This document shows positions 1 through 7,092 of a stretch of 15,074 nt of DNA, piece after piece (position 1 is the first letter of the stretch; every line of letters begins with the position of its first letter). A program made the position numbers and the translations under genes. The notes under the pieces are model-generated. The model had not been told where the DNA came from. It made no database searches and was given only the letters and a program-made list of their open reading frames with translations. Origin of the DNA: Pseudomonadota bacterium (lineage in GTDB: Bacteria; Desulfobacterota; JADFVX01); contig JADFVM010000049.1 of NCBI GenBank assembly GCA_015222555.1, positions 1-15,074 of the forward strand, in the 5' to 3' direction.

Positions 1-1
1 C

Positions 2-76
2 AGGCGCGTAGCTCAGTGGGAGAGCGCTACCTTGACAGGGTAGATGTCGGCGGTTCAATCCCGCCCGCGCCTACCA
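2..76 (+). tRNA. tRNA-Val (anticodon GAC), CCA encoded
   Basis: A complete cloverleaf can be read directly. The acceptor stem AGGCGCG (2-8) pairs with CGCGCCT (66-72), the D arm GCTCAGTGGGAGAGC follows, and the anticodon stem is CTACC/GGTAG. The 7-base loop TTGACAG puts GAC at 34-36, and the T arm is GGCGG-TTCAATC-CCGCC (49-65). A is the discriminator base and CCA is encoded at 74-76. GAC reads the valine codons GTC and GTT. It lies 52 bases upstream of thrS with no terminator-like hairpin plus T-run between, so readthrough into the thrS operon is possible. Confidence 0.97.
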
Positions 77-92
77 TTAAACAGATTTTACT

Positions 93-121
93 TATAATAA
101 CTGCTCTAAAACAGGGTTTTA
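93..121 (+). promoter_or_regulatory. thrS leader: TATAAT box and small hairpin
   Basis: The 52-base gap between the tRNA and thrS holds a perfect TATAAT at 93-98. No convincing -35 box lies at the right distance, because that position falls inside the 3' end of the tRNA. Downstream, TAAAAC (107-112) and GTTTTA (116-121) form a perfect 6-bp stem around the loop AGG. The only SD-like bases before the TTG start, AGGG at 113-116, lie in this loop and stem, 12 bases from the start. Folding could therefore modulate ribosome access. E. coli thrS is translationally autorepressed through a tRNA-like leader, but this leader is too short to show such mimicry. Confidence 0.3.
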
Positions 122-128
122 ATACGCT

Positions 129-2045
129 TTGGATAAGGTTAGGATTACACTGCCCGACGGCTCTCAAAAAGAAGTGCCCAAGGCGACAACAGTTGGTGAA
201 TTTGCCTTTTCCATCGGCCAGGGCCTGGGCAAGGCTGCTGTTGCAGGAAAGATAAACGGCAAGCTTGTTGATCTGAACTGTCCCTTGGAAGAAGATGCTT
301 CCATTGAGATTGTTACCCCTGACAGTCCCGAGGGGATTGAAGTGTATCGACACACCTCGTCTCATGTGATGGCTCAGGCTGTTCAGGAGGTTTTCAAAGG
401 GGCCCAGGTGACCATCGGGCCAGTTATTGATAAGGGGTTTTATTATGATTTTGATTATGATAAGCCCTTTACCCCTGAAGATTTTGAAAAGATCGAAGCC
501 AAAATGGCGGAGATCATAGAAAAAGATATTCCCCTTGTAAGGGAAGTGGTTTCCAGGGAGGAGGCCATTGAGCTCTTTGATAAAATGGGTGAGACCTATA
601 AGGTTGAGCTCATTAAGGCGATTGACGATGACGAGGTTTCTCTGTACAGACAGGGTGACTGGGTGGATCTTTGCCGGGGGCCTCATCTTCCGAGCACGGG
701 CAGGATTAAGGCCTATAAACTGCTGAGCGTAGCCGGCGCCTATTGGCGGGGGAACGAAAAAAACCCCATGCTGCAGCGTATCTATGCCACGGCCTTCCCG
801 GACAAGAAGGCCCTTAAACTGCACCTCGAAAGGCTGGAAGAGGCAAAAAAGAGAGACCACCGTAAGATAGGCAGGGAGCTTGAACTCTTTGAGATTAATG
901 ATGACGTTGGCGCCGGTCTTGTCATATACCATCCAAAGGGCGCCATGCTGAAATATCTCCTGGAAGAGTTTGAGCGCAAGGAGCATATCAAGCGCGGCTA
1001 TGACCTGGTGCAGGGGCCGCAGCTTCTCAAGACTGAGCTCTGGCAGAAGTCGGGCCACTACGACAACTATCGGGAGAATATGTATTTTACCGATGTTGAG
1101 GACGTAGGCTATGGCGTCAAGCCGATGAATTGTCTTGCCCATATGATCATCTATGCCTCAAAGGTAAGAAGCTACAGGGATCTGCCTTTAAGATATTTTG
1201 AACTCGGGACGGTACACAGGCATGAAAAGTCCGGCGTTCTGCACGGCCTTATGCGTGTCAGGGGCTTTACGCAGGATGATGCCCATTTGTTGTGTACGCC
1301 GGAGCAGCTCAAAGATGAAATAAAGGGCGTCGTCGAGTTCGTCAGAGATGTGATGGCTATTTTCGACTTTCCATTCAGCCTGGAGATCAGTACCCGTCCT
1401 GAAAAGTCGATCGGTTCTGACGAAGACTGGGAACGGGCGACGGAGGCACTTATTGGCAGCCTTGACGACATGGGGATGGACTATGACGTCAATGAAGGTG
1501 ATGGCGCATTTTACGGACCCAAAATAGATGTCAAACTCAGAGATTGTCTTGACAGGGAGTGGCAGTGTGCTACAATCCAGTGTGATTTCACACTGCCTGA
1601 AAGATTTGACCTTCACTATGTAGGCAAGGACGGAGAAAGGCACCGTCCTGTTATGATTCACCGCGTTATTCTCGGTTCCATCGAACGCTTTATCGGCGTC
1701 TTGATTGAACATTATGCCGGTGCATTTCCCACATGGCTTGCACCTGTTCAGGCTGTTGTTCTGAATATAACGGACAAGCAGGCCGAGTATGTAAGCAAGA
1801 TTGAAGGACTACTTAAAGGACGTGGCGTAAGAGTCGAAAAAGATTGCAGAAATGAAAAGCTGGGTTTTAAGATACGTGAGGCGCAGCTTCAAAAAATACC
1901 CTACATGCTGGTTGTAGGTGATAAAGAACTGGCAGAGGGCAAAGTTTCTCCAAGGTCACGCTCAGGAGAAGCTCTGGACATGATGACGCCGGAAGAGTTT
2001 GCAACTTTAATTGAAGAAGAATGTAAATTAACGCAGGAGGTTTAG
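129..2045 (+). CDS. thrS: Threonyl-tRNA synthetase
   Basis: Class II aminoacyl-tRNA synthetase that charges tRNA-Thr in the cytosol. The 638 residues match the usual bacterial length. Domains in order are TGS (about 1-62), the editing domain with HTSSH (H75, H79) and CRGPH (C182, H186), then the catalytic core from about 245 with motif 2 around RVRGFTQDDAH (376-386), and an anticodon-binding domain from about 540. The zinc ligands that recognise threonine are present as C335, H386 and H511; the last sits at the same number as in the E. coli enzyme. The start is TTG at 129: an in-frame TAA at 120-122 rules out anything earlier, and the TGS domain begins right away. The Shine-Dalgarno sequence is weak. 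It is the first gene of the translation operon, and its final codons carry the ribosome-binding site of infC. Confidence 0.97.
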   Translation: MDKVRITLPDGSQKEVPKATTVGEFAFSIGQGLGKAAVAGKINGKLVDLNCPLEEDASIEIVTPDSPEGIEVYRHTSSHVMAQAVQEVFKGAQVTIGPVIDKGFYYDFDYDKPFTPEDFEKIEAKMAEIIEKDIPLVREVVSREEAIELFDKMGETYKVELIKAIDDDEVSLYRQGDWVDLCRGPHLPSTGRIKAYKLLSVAGAYWRGNEKNPMLQRIYATAFPDKKALKLHLERLEEAKKRDHRKIGRELELFEINDDVGAGLVIYHPKGAMLKYLLEEFERKEHIKRGYDLVQGPQLLKTELWQKSGHYDNYRENMYFTDVEDVGYGVKPMNCLAHMIIYASKVRSYRDLPLRYFELGTVHRHEKSGVLHGLMRVRGFTQDDAHLLCTPEQLKDEIKGVVEFVRDVMAIFDFPFSLEISTRPEKSIGSDEDWERATEALIGSLDDMGMDYDVNEGDGAFYGPKIDVKLRDCLDREWQCATIQCDFTLPERFDLHYVGKDGERHRPVMIHRVILGSIERFIGVLIEHYAGAFPTWLAPVQAVVLNITDKQAEYVSKIEGLLKGRGVRVEKDCRNEKLGFKIREAQLQKIPYMLVVGDKELAEGKVSPRSRSGEALDMMTPEEFATLIEEECKLTQEV

Positions 2046-2050
2046 CCATA
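2036..2050 (+). promoter_or_regulatory. infC: infC Shine-Dalgarno and AUA start codon
   Basis: GGAGG at 2036-2040, inside the last codons of thrS, is followed after 7 bases by ATA at 2048-2050. ATA is in frame with the conserved IF-3 sequence, and an in-frame TAA at 2024-2026 closes the frame upstream. No ATG, GTG or TTG precedes the conserved IF-3 N-terminus; the first ATG in frame is at 2132, inside the N-domain. AUU, AUC or AUA starts are the known hallmark of infC, because IF-3 itself discriminates against them and so represses its own translation. Confidence 0.88.
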
Positions 2051-2578
2051 AATAAGAGGGCGGATAAAAACAAGGTTAATATTAATGAAGGGATAAGGGC
2101 TCCTGAAGTCAGAGCAGTTGATGAGAATGGAGTGCAGCTTGGTGTCATCCCGACGAGAACGGCCCTTGAACAGGCCAGAAATCGTGGTTATGACCTGGTG
2201 GAAGTTGCTTCTAATGCCACGCCGCCGGTCTGCAAAATCATGGACTACGGGAAATACAAGTATGAAATGAGCAAAAAGGCCCATGAGGCTAAAAAGAAGC
2301 AGTCCGTTGTTGTCCTTAAGGAAATAAAATTCCGCCCAAAAATAGATGAGCATGATTACCAGTTTAAGGTTAAACATGCACTGCAGTTCATTGCCGAAGG
2401 CAATAAGGTGAAGATCAGTGTCGTCTTCAGAGGCCGGGAAATGGCCTATATGGACAGGGGTAGAAAAATTCTTGACAGGATAGCAGGTGAGGTTAAGGAA
2501 GAGGCGAAGGTAGAGTATCTTCCCAAAGTTGAGGGTCGTAATATGTTCATGATTCTCGCACCGTTAAAACCAAAATGA
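2048..2578 (+). CDS. infC: Translation initiation factor IF-3 (AUA start)
   Basis: IF-3 binds the 30S subunit, keeps it apart from 50S, and checks start codon and initiator tRNA. With the AUA start the protein has 176 residues, a normal length. The N-domain (about 10-80) carries INEGIRAPEVR, DLVEVASNATPPVCKIMDYGK and the lysine-rich linker helix. The C-domain (about 90-176) carries KEIKFRPKIDEHDY, FRGREMAY and the end MILAPLKPK. Starting at the first ATG (2132) would remove 28 residues, including the conserved VNINEGIRAPEVR strand, and would lack a Shine-Dalgarno sequence. The start lies 2 bases after the thrS stop, so translation is probably coupled to thrS as well as autoregulated. Confidence 0.95.
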   Translation: MNKRADKNKVNINEGIRAPEVRAVDENGVQLGVIPTRTALEQARNRGYDLVEVASNATPPVCKIMDYGKYKYEMSKKAHEAKKKQSVVVLKEIKFRPKIDEHDYQFKVKHALQFIAEGNKVKISVVFRGREMAYMDRGRKILDRIAGEVKEEAKVEYLPKVEGRNMFMILAPLKPK

Positions 2579-2582
2579 ATGA

Positions 2583-2609
2583 GGATTAGGGATTAGGGAT
2601 TAGGGATAG
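2583..2609. repeat. Heptamer tandem repeat (GGATTAG)x3
   Basis: Three exact head-to-tail copies of GGATTAG occupy 2583-2603, followed by the partial copy GGATAG at 2604-2609. It starts just after the infC stop, in the spacer before rpmI. Such short arrays are prone to slippage and could vary in copy number between strains. No protein or RNA function is evident. Confidence 0.85.
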
Positions 2610-2706
2610 TCGTAAGTCTGAGAGTCTGAGAGTCTGAGAGTCGAAAAGGATTAAGAAAAACAATAGTAAAATTGAATTTTTTATATAAAGGTTAAGGAGA
2701 AGTTTA
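2605..2706 (+). repeat. Spacer repeat copy 1 (before rpmI)
   Basis: This spacer resembles the one before rplT (2912-3008). Both contain AGTCGTAAGTC followed by AGTC-rich sequence. Both then carry a 24-base AT-rich block (here 2648-2671, there 2955-2978) that matches at 22 of 24 positions, and both end in a GGAG-containing ribosome-binding site (here GGAG at 2696-2699, 7 bases before the rpmI ATG). The order of elements is the same in both copies. Confidence 0.75.
2615..2642. repeat. Octamer tandem repeat (AGTCTGAG)x3.5
   Basis: Three exact copies of AGTCTGAG (2615-2638) are followed by AGTC (2639-2642). It lies directly downstream of the heptamer array in the infC-rpmI spacer. The related words AGTCGAGAGTCG and AGTCTTAGAGTCG occur in the rpmI-rplT spacer, so the array appears to have expanded from a motif that the two spacers share. 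Confidence 0.85.
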
Positions 2707-2904
2707 ATGCCAAAAATGAAAACTAACAGGGGCGCTGCCAAACGGTTTAAGGTGACGGCCAGTGGCAAAGTGAAACGTCAAAAGGCGGGGCAGAATCATA
2801 TCCTGACAAAAAAGACAACATCACTTAAAAGAGGGATGAGGCAGGATGGTATTGTCGCGGCATGTGACGAAAAGGCGATAAAGAGACTGATTCCCTACGC
2901 TTAA
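2707..2904 (+). CDS. rpmI: 50S ribosomal protein L35
   Basis: Small basic ribosomal protein of the large subunit. The 65 residues are the standard length, and the typical L35 pattern is visible: MPKMKTNRGAAKRF at the start, then KVKRQKAGQNHIL, KKTTSLKRGMR and a C-terminal KRLIPYA. A clear ribosome-binding site, AAGGAGA, sits just upstream. It lies between infC and rplT as in most bacteria. In E. coli L20 represses rpmI-rplT through an mRNA structure upstream of rpmI. No such pseudoknot could be identified here by eye, but the repetitive spacer on each side is unusual. Confidence 0.97.
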   Translation: MPKMKTNRGAAKRFKVTASGKVKRQKAGQNHILTKKTTSLKRGMRQDGIVAACDEKAIKRLIPYA

Positions 2905-2911
2905 GGATTGT

Positions 2912-3008
2912 AGATAGTCGAGAGTCGTAAGTCCAATAGTCTTAGAGTCGTTAAGAATTAAGAAAAATAATAGTAAAAGTAGAATGTTGATTAAGGAGTT
3001 AAGTAGAA
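2912..3008 (+). repeat. Spacer repeat copy 2 (before rplT)
   Basis: Second copy of the spacer found before rpmI. AGTCGTAAGTC is at 2923-2933, the AT-rich 24-base block is at 2955-2978 (two mismatches against 2648-2671), and the GGAG ribosome-binding site is at 2995-2998, 10 bases before the rplT ATG. The heptamer and octamer arrays of copy 1 are missing or reduced to single degenerate units. Confidence 0.75.
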
Positions 3009-3368
3009 ATGTCAAGAGTTAAGAAGGGATTTAAGGCAAGAAGAAGAAGAAATAAAGTGCTCAAACTGGCCAAAGGCTACAGGGGCGCAAGAAGCAAACT
3101 GTTCAGAACGGCCACAGAGGCTGTTGACAAGGCCTTAGCCTATGCCTATACAGGCCGAAAGCTTAAAAAGAGGGACTTCAGGCGTCTCTGGATCGCCAGG
3201 ATTAATGCCGCTGCCAGAATGAATTCAATCTCTTACAGCAGGTTGATAGACGGTCTTAAGAAGGCTGCCGTTAATCTGGACAGAAAAGTATTGGCTGATA
3301 TTGCAGTCACTGATCCCGCGGGATTTGCCGCTGTTGCCGGCATGGCAAAGGATGCCCTCAAAGCCTGA
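3009..3368 (+). CDS. rplT: 50S ribosomal protein L20
   Basis: Early-assembly protein of the large subunit that binds 23S rRNA, and a known translational repressor of its own operon in several bacteria. The 119 residues are close to the family length. The long basic N-terminal extension (MSRVKKGFKARRRRNKVLKL) and the conserved KGYRGARSKLFRTA, AYTGRKLKKRDFR, LWIARINAAAR and YSRLIDGLKKA segments are all present. Its stop lies 7 bases before the pheS ATG, so it is probably cotranslated with pheS. The C-terminal tail (AAVAGMAKDALKA) is variable in the family. Confidence 0.97.
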   Translation: MSRVKKGFKARRRRNKVLKLAKGYRGARSKLFRTATEAVDKALAYAYTGRKLKKRDFRRLWIARINAAARMNSISYSRLIDGLKKAAVNLDRKVLADIAVTDPAGFAAVAGMAKDALKA

Positions 3369-3375
3369 TCCCTAA

Positions 3376-4404
3376 ATGCTGAATGATCTCATTGATAGTT
3401 TAACTGCCTTTAAACATGAGGCGGAAGAGGCGGTATTGCAAGCCGGTTCTGAACAGGAGCTGGAAGGCATTAGAGTTGCCTTTCTTGGCAAGAAGGGTAA
3501 AGTAAGTGACGTCCTCAAAAAAGTGGGTTCTCTCACTAATGAGGAGCGGCCTCGCCTTGGACAGTCTGCCAATGAGACGAAACGATTTCTTGAAGAAATA
3601 TTCTCAAAAAGGGGGGCCCATCTCGCCCTTACTTTAAAGGAAAAAAAGCTTCAATCAGAACGCGTTGACCTGACGCTGCCCGGAAGGCGGATTCCAACGG
3701 GGAGCCTGCACCCCGTCACGACTGTTTGCGAAGAAATAACAAAGGCATTTATCCCCCTCGGATTTACAGTTGAAGAGGGCCCGGATATAGAAACGGATTT
3801 CTATAACTTCGAGGCCCTTAACATTCCCAAGGATCACCCTGCAAGAGAGATGCAGGACACCTTTTATCTCTCAGAGAATTTCCTCCTCAGAACGCACACA
3901 TCTCCCGTACAGATCAGAACCATGGAGAAGTATTCTCCGCCTCTCAGGGTCCTTGCCCCCGGTACGGTATACCGGTGCGACTCCGATGTGACCCATACAC
4001 CCATGTTTCATCAGGTTGAAGGCTTTGTGGTAGATAAAAAGGTGACCTTTGCACAGCTCAAGGGCGTTCTTACAACATTTGTCGAGACAATCTTCGGTGC
4101 CGGCGTACAGCTGAGATTCAGACCCAGTTTTTTCCCCTTTACAGAACCAAGCGCTGAAGTGGACATTCAATGTGTTATCTGCGGCGGTGAGGGGTGCAGG
4201 GTCTGCAAGAGCACAGGGTGGCTTGAGATCCTCGGTGCGGGAATGATCGATCCTGAAGTCTTCAAGGCCGTCGGATACGATCCTGACGTCTATTCAGGTT
4301 TTGCCTTCGGCATGGGAGTGGAAAGGATTGCCATGCTGAAATATGGCATTAAAGACCTGAGAATGTTTTTTGAAAATGATGTACGGTTTCTGGAGCAGTT
4401 CTAG
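3376..4404 (+). CDS. pheS: Phenylalanyl-tRNA synthetase alpha subunit
   Basis: Catalytic alpha subunit of the alpha2-beta2 enzyme that charges tRNA-Phe. The 342 residues are normal. An N-terminal coiled-coil arm (about 1-90) precedes the class II core: motif 1 region LHPVTTVCEEI (111-121), HTSPVQIRTM (174-183), motif 2 around the RPSFFPFTEPSAE segment (249-261), and motif 3 GMGVERIAMLKYGI (312-325). A cysteine cluster, C266/C269/C274/C277, with the pattern CxxC-x4-CxxC, sits before the GWLEILGAGM segment; such clusters are common in one branch of bacterial PheS. It follows rplT by 7 bases with only a weak Shine-Dalgarno sequence, which suggests translational coupling. Unlike in many bacteria, pheT is not adjacent: 123 bases with a large inverted repeat intervene. 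Confidence 0.97.
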   Translation: MLNDLIDSLTAFKHEAEEAVLQAGSEQELEGIRVAFLGKKGKVSDVLKKVGSLTNEERPRLGQSANETKRFLEEIFSKRGAHLALTLKEKKLQSERVDLTLPGRRIPTGSLHPVTTVCEEITKAFIPLGFTVEEGPDIETDFYNFEALNIPKDHPAREMQDTFYLSENFLLRTHTSPVQIRTMEKYSPPLRVLAPGTVYRCDSDVTHTPMFHQVEGFVVDKKVTFAQLKGVLTTFVETIFGAGVQLRFRPSFFPFTEPSAEVDIQCVICGGEGCRVCKSTGWLEILGAGMIDPEVFKAVGYDPDVYSGFAFGMGVERIAMLKYGIKDLRMFFENDVRFLEQF

Positions 4405-4439
4405 AACTTTTAAAGTAATAATGAGACAGAAAATATTTT

Positions 4440-4496
4440 GACGGGATGAACAGGATGCCCCTTTTTTATTTGTCCTGCCTATCCTGTGATCCTGTC
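4440..4496. repeat. Imperfect inverted repeat in pheS-pheT spacer
   Basis: The segment 4440-4456 (GACGGGATGAACAGGAT) pairs with 4481-4496 (ATCCTGTGATCCTGTC) over about 15 positions, with one mismatch and one bulge, enclosing a 24-base loop. The motif ACAGGAT and its complement are reminiscent of dispersed repeats seen in many deltaproteobacterial genomes. A weaker overlapping fold, GGGAT...AT(G)CCC at 4443-4460 followed by six Ts at 4462-4467, resembles a poor intrinsic terminator. Either structure could tune pheT expression relative to pheS. A pure repeat insertion is equally possible. Confidence 0.65.
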
Positions 4497-4527
4497 TCGA
4501 ATCATTTTATAGTGGAATGGGCATCAC

Positions 4528-6978
4528 ATGAAGATAAGTATTGAATGGCTTAGTGATTACATAGAAGTATCAGATGATATTGCCAAAGTCGCCCATACAC
4601 TGACTATGGCCGGTCTTGAGGTAGAGGGCATTGATTACCGCGATCTGTCGTTTGAAAATGTCATCGTTGCAAGAATCTCCGCCATCGATGCCCATCCCAA
4701 TGCGGACAAGCTGAGAATTTGCTCTGTAAACGCTCAGGATGAGCAGTACAGCGTAGTTTGTGGTGATCTGAAAGTAAACATTGGGGATATTGTCCCCCTT
4801 GCTCTTCCGGGTGCAAAACTCTCAGGCCATAAAATCAAGAAATCGAAGTTGAGAGGCGTAGAGTCTGACGGCATGCTCTGCTCAGAAAAAGAACTGGGTT
4901 TAACAGAGGAAAGCTCGGGCGTGATGATTTTGCCTGATGATTCCCTTTTGGGCGCCAGCCTGGCCGATGTTCTCACAAGCAGTTCCAGTCAAATCAAAAT
5001 AGCTGACAGCTGTACTGTCAAAAAAGCTCAGGGCTCAGGCGGTTATAGTGACTCCATTTTTGAGGTTGGTCTCACACCCAACAGGCCCGACTGCCTCAGT
5101 GTATTCGGTACGGCAAGAGAGCTTGCTGCCCTTACCGGAAAAAAGGCTGACTTTCCTGAAATAATCCTAAAGGAATCCCCGCGGACCTCCGAGGCTGACA
5201 TCGCTGTTGAGATTAAGGACCCTTCATTATGCGGTCACTATTCAGCAAGGGTAATTAAAGGGGTCAAGGTTGAACGATCGCCGCTGTGGATAAGAAAAAG
5301 GCTGGAAGCTGCAGGCGTGAGGGCCATTAACAATGTCGTTGACGTAACAAACTATGTTATGCTTGAGTTAGGCCATCCCTTACACGCCTTTGACCTGGGA
5401 AGAATAGAAGGCGGCAAAATCGTTGTCAGGAAAGCCGGCGAAATGGAAACCTTAAAAACACTTGACGGGGTGGAACGAAAATTTACCGGTGAAGAACTTC
5501 TCATTTGCGACAACAGGAAACCTCTTGCCATTGCAGGTATTATGGGTGGCGATCACTCTGCCGTAACAACCGAGACTTCCGATATTGTCCTTGAATGCGC
5601 TTACTTTACGCCGGAAACTGTACGTATTACTTCAAGAAAACTTGGTTTGCATACCGAGTCTTCTCATCGTTTTGAGCGGGGTGTTGATCCCCTTGGCGTT
5701 GAAAGGGCAATTAACAGGGCGGCCCAGTTACTCGCCTCTCTGGCAGGCGGCGAGATCTCTTCAGGCACTGTTGAAGTAATTCCGGCTTCATATCAAAAAA
5801 GAGAGATTCTCTTCAGATCTCACCGCTGTAACGACATCCTGGGAATTAATATCGATGAAAATGAAGCCACAGGCTATTTAAAGGACCTTGGAATGGAACT
5901 TGTTAAATCGGGCCATGGTTATGAGGTTTCCCCGCCCTCCTACAGAGTCGATATAGAAAGGGAAATTGATCTCATTGAAGAGATTGCTCGCCTTAAAGGT
6001 TATTCTTCTATCCCCGTTGAAAAGCTGTCCGGAAGCATGCCTTCAGTCCATGCTCATGAGATGGCATTGGATCTGATGCAGGTTAAGAGGTTTATGGCTA
6101 ATGCTGGATACGATGAGGTTGTAAACTATTCATTTACTTCACCTGATGAACTTGACAGGTTAGCTGTCCCTTCACAGGACATTTTACGGAATACCATAAA
6201 AATATTGAATCCCATATCTGAAGAGCTTTCCACGATGAGGTCAACTGTCATACCGGGACTTCTCAATGCGGCAGCAATAAATATAAAAAAGCAAAATAAG
6301 GAATTAATGCTCTTCGAGACAGGCAAGGTCTTTCTCTCAGGCAATAGTCATTACAGTGAAGGCCTCAGGTTGTGTGCCCTCATGACTGGCGAAAAGGCGC
6401 CTCTGTTGTGGAAAAAGGGGACTGACATATTTAATCTCAAGGGAAGCCTTGAAAATCTGCTTGATTTGCTGAATCTCAGAGATTATACTTTCACGAACTG
6501 TTCTGATATATCCTACCTTCATCCCGGTAAAGGTGCTAAAGTTTTTAGCGGGGATATCGAACTGGCAGTTATAGGCGAACTTCATCCATCGGTTGTTGAA
6601 AACTACGACCTTGGGCAAAAACTGTTTATATTTGACCTTGATCTTGGTGCTGTCAATAAGGTGCGTGGGGAAGGGAAGTCATTTAAAGATATTCCTGTTT
6701 ATCCCTTTGTTGAAAGAGATGTAGCGCTTCTGGTAGATAAAAATGTTGACCTCTCCAAAATAATGGAGAGTTTCAGGCAGAAGGAGCGAAAGCTTCTGGA
6801 AAGCGTGGAAATTTTTGACCAGTTTGAGGGCGAGTCTATCGGAGAGGCAAAAAAGAGTATTGCCTTCAGGCTCAGGTACCGCTGTTTTGAAAGAACACTC
6901 ACCGATGAAGAGGTTAATAAGTTACATGATTCAATTGTAAAGGGTGTTGTTGAAGAATCAGGAGCGACTGTAAGATAA
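4528..6978 (+). CDS. pheT: Phenylalanyl-tRNA synthetase beta subunit
   Basis: Large beta subunit of PheRS, providing tRNA binding and editing of mischarged Tyr-tRNA-Phe. Domains in order are the N-terminal MKISIEWLSDYI segment, an EMAP/Trbp111-like tRNA-binding fold (about 42-148, with HPNADKLRICSV), the B1 continuation with LTPNRPDCL (182-190), the B3/B4 editing region (about 215-395), B5 (about 405-480), an inactive class II-like core (about 490-690), and a C-terminal anticodon-binding ferredoxin-like domain (about 722-816, YPFVERDVALLVD...). The 816 residues slightly exceed the E. coli 795. Much of the excess is a Ser/Gly/Lys-rich stretch at about 150-176, between the tRNA-binding fold and LTPNRPDCL. 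The ATG at 4528 gives the conserved family N-terminus; its ribosome-binding site is weak. Confidence 0.96.
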   Translation: MKISIEWLSDYIEVSDDIAKVAHTLTMAGLEVEGIDYRDLSFENVIVARISAIDAHPNADKLRICSVNAQDEQYSVVCGDLKVNIGDIVPLALPGAKLSGHKIKKSKLRGVESDGMLCSEKELGLTEESSGVMILPDDSLLGASLADVLTSSSSQIKIADSCTVKKAQGSGGYSDSIFEVGLTPNRPDCLSVFGTARELAALTGKKADFPEIILKESPRTSEADIAVEIKDPSLCGHYSARVIKGVKVERSPLWIRKRLEAAGVRAINNVVDVTNYVMLELGHPLHAFDLGRIEGGKIVVRKAGEMETLKTLDGVERKFTGEELLICDNRKPLAIAGIMGGDHSAVTTETSDIVLECAYFTPETVRITSRKLGLHTESSHRFERGVDPLGVERAINRAAQLLASLAGGEISSGTVEVIPASYQKREILFRSHRCNDILGINIDENEATGYLKDLGMELVKSGHGYEVSPPSYRVDIEREIDLIEEIARLKGYSSIPVEKLSGSMPSVHAHEMALDLMQVKRFMANAGYDEVVNYSFTSPDELDRLAVPSQDILRNTIKILNPISEELSTMRSTVIPGLLNAAAINIKKQNKELMLFETGKVFLSGNSHYSEGLRLCALMTGEKAPLLWKKGTDIFNLKGSLENLLDLLNLRDYTFTNCSDISYLHPGKGAKVFSGDIELAVIGELHPSVVENYDLGQKLFIFDLDLGAVNKVRGEGKSFKDIPVYPFVERDVALLVDKNVDLSKIMESFRQKERKLLESVEIFDQFEGESIGEAKKSIAFRLRYRCFERTLTDEEVNKLHDSIVKGVVEESGATVR

Positions 6979-6995
6979 AGGGGACCTCATAACTG

Positions 6996-7092
6996 CCTTC
7001 ACGAAATCAAGTCTTCGTAGTATGTCTTCTTAGGGCGATTGTGCGAAGCTAAATCATATTCTGCCAGAAAATCGTAGAATATTATTTCTAAG
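6996..7092. repeat. Dispersed palindromic element, copy A (before ihfA)
   Basis: This copy shares three blocks in the same order with 12630-12682: CCTTCACGAAAT (6996-7007), TTCTGCCAGAAAA (7059-7071) and TTCTAAG (7086-7092). Its core is a hairpin, ATATTCTGC (7056-7064) against GTAGAATAT (7074-7082), with one G-U pair and a 9-base loop almost identical to that of copy B. About 48 extra bases (7008-7055) split the left arm, so this looks like an interrupted or diverged copy. It fills most of the pheT-ihfA spacer. Confidence 0.7.

Noticed and set aside
27..1142. Long open frame on the minus strand opposite thrS (371 codons)
   Set aside because: It is a shadow of thrS, and its C-terminal end reads VGAGGIEPPTSTLSR, the well-known artefact of translating the antisense of a tRNA gene.
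2583..3008. CRISPR array in the infC-rpmI-rplT spacers
   Set aside because: The units are only 7-8 bases, directly adjacent with no unique spacers, and there are no cas genes.
4440..4496. Strong intrinsic terminator between pheS and pheT
   Set aside because: The long stem is not followed by a T-run, and the fold that is followed by Ts is only about 5 bp with a bulge. A full terminator here would also uncouple two subunits of one enzyme.
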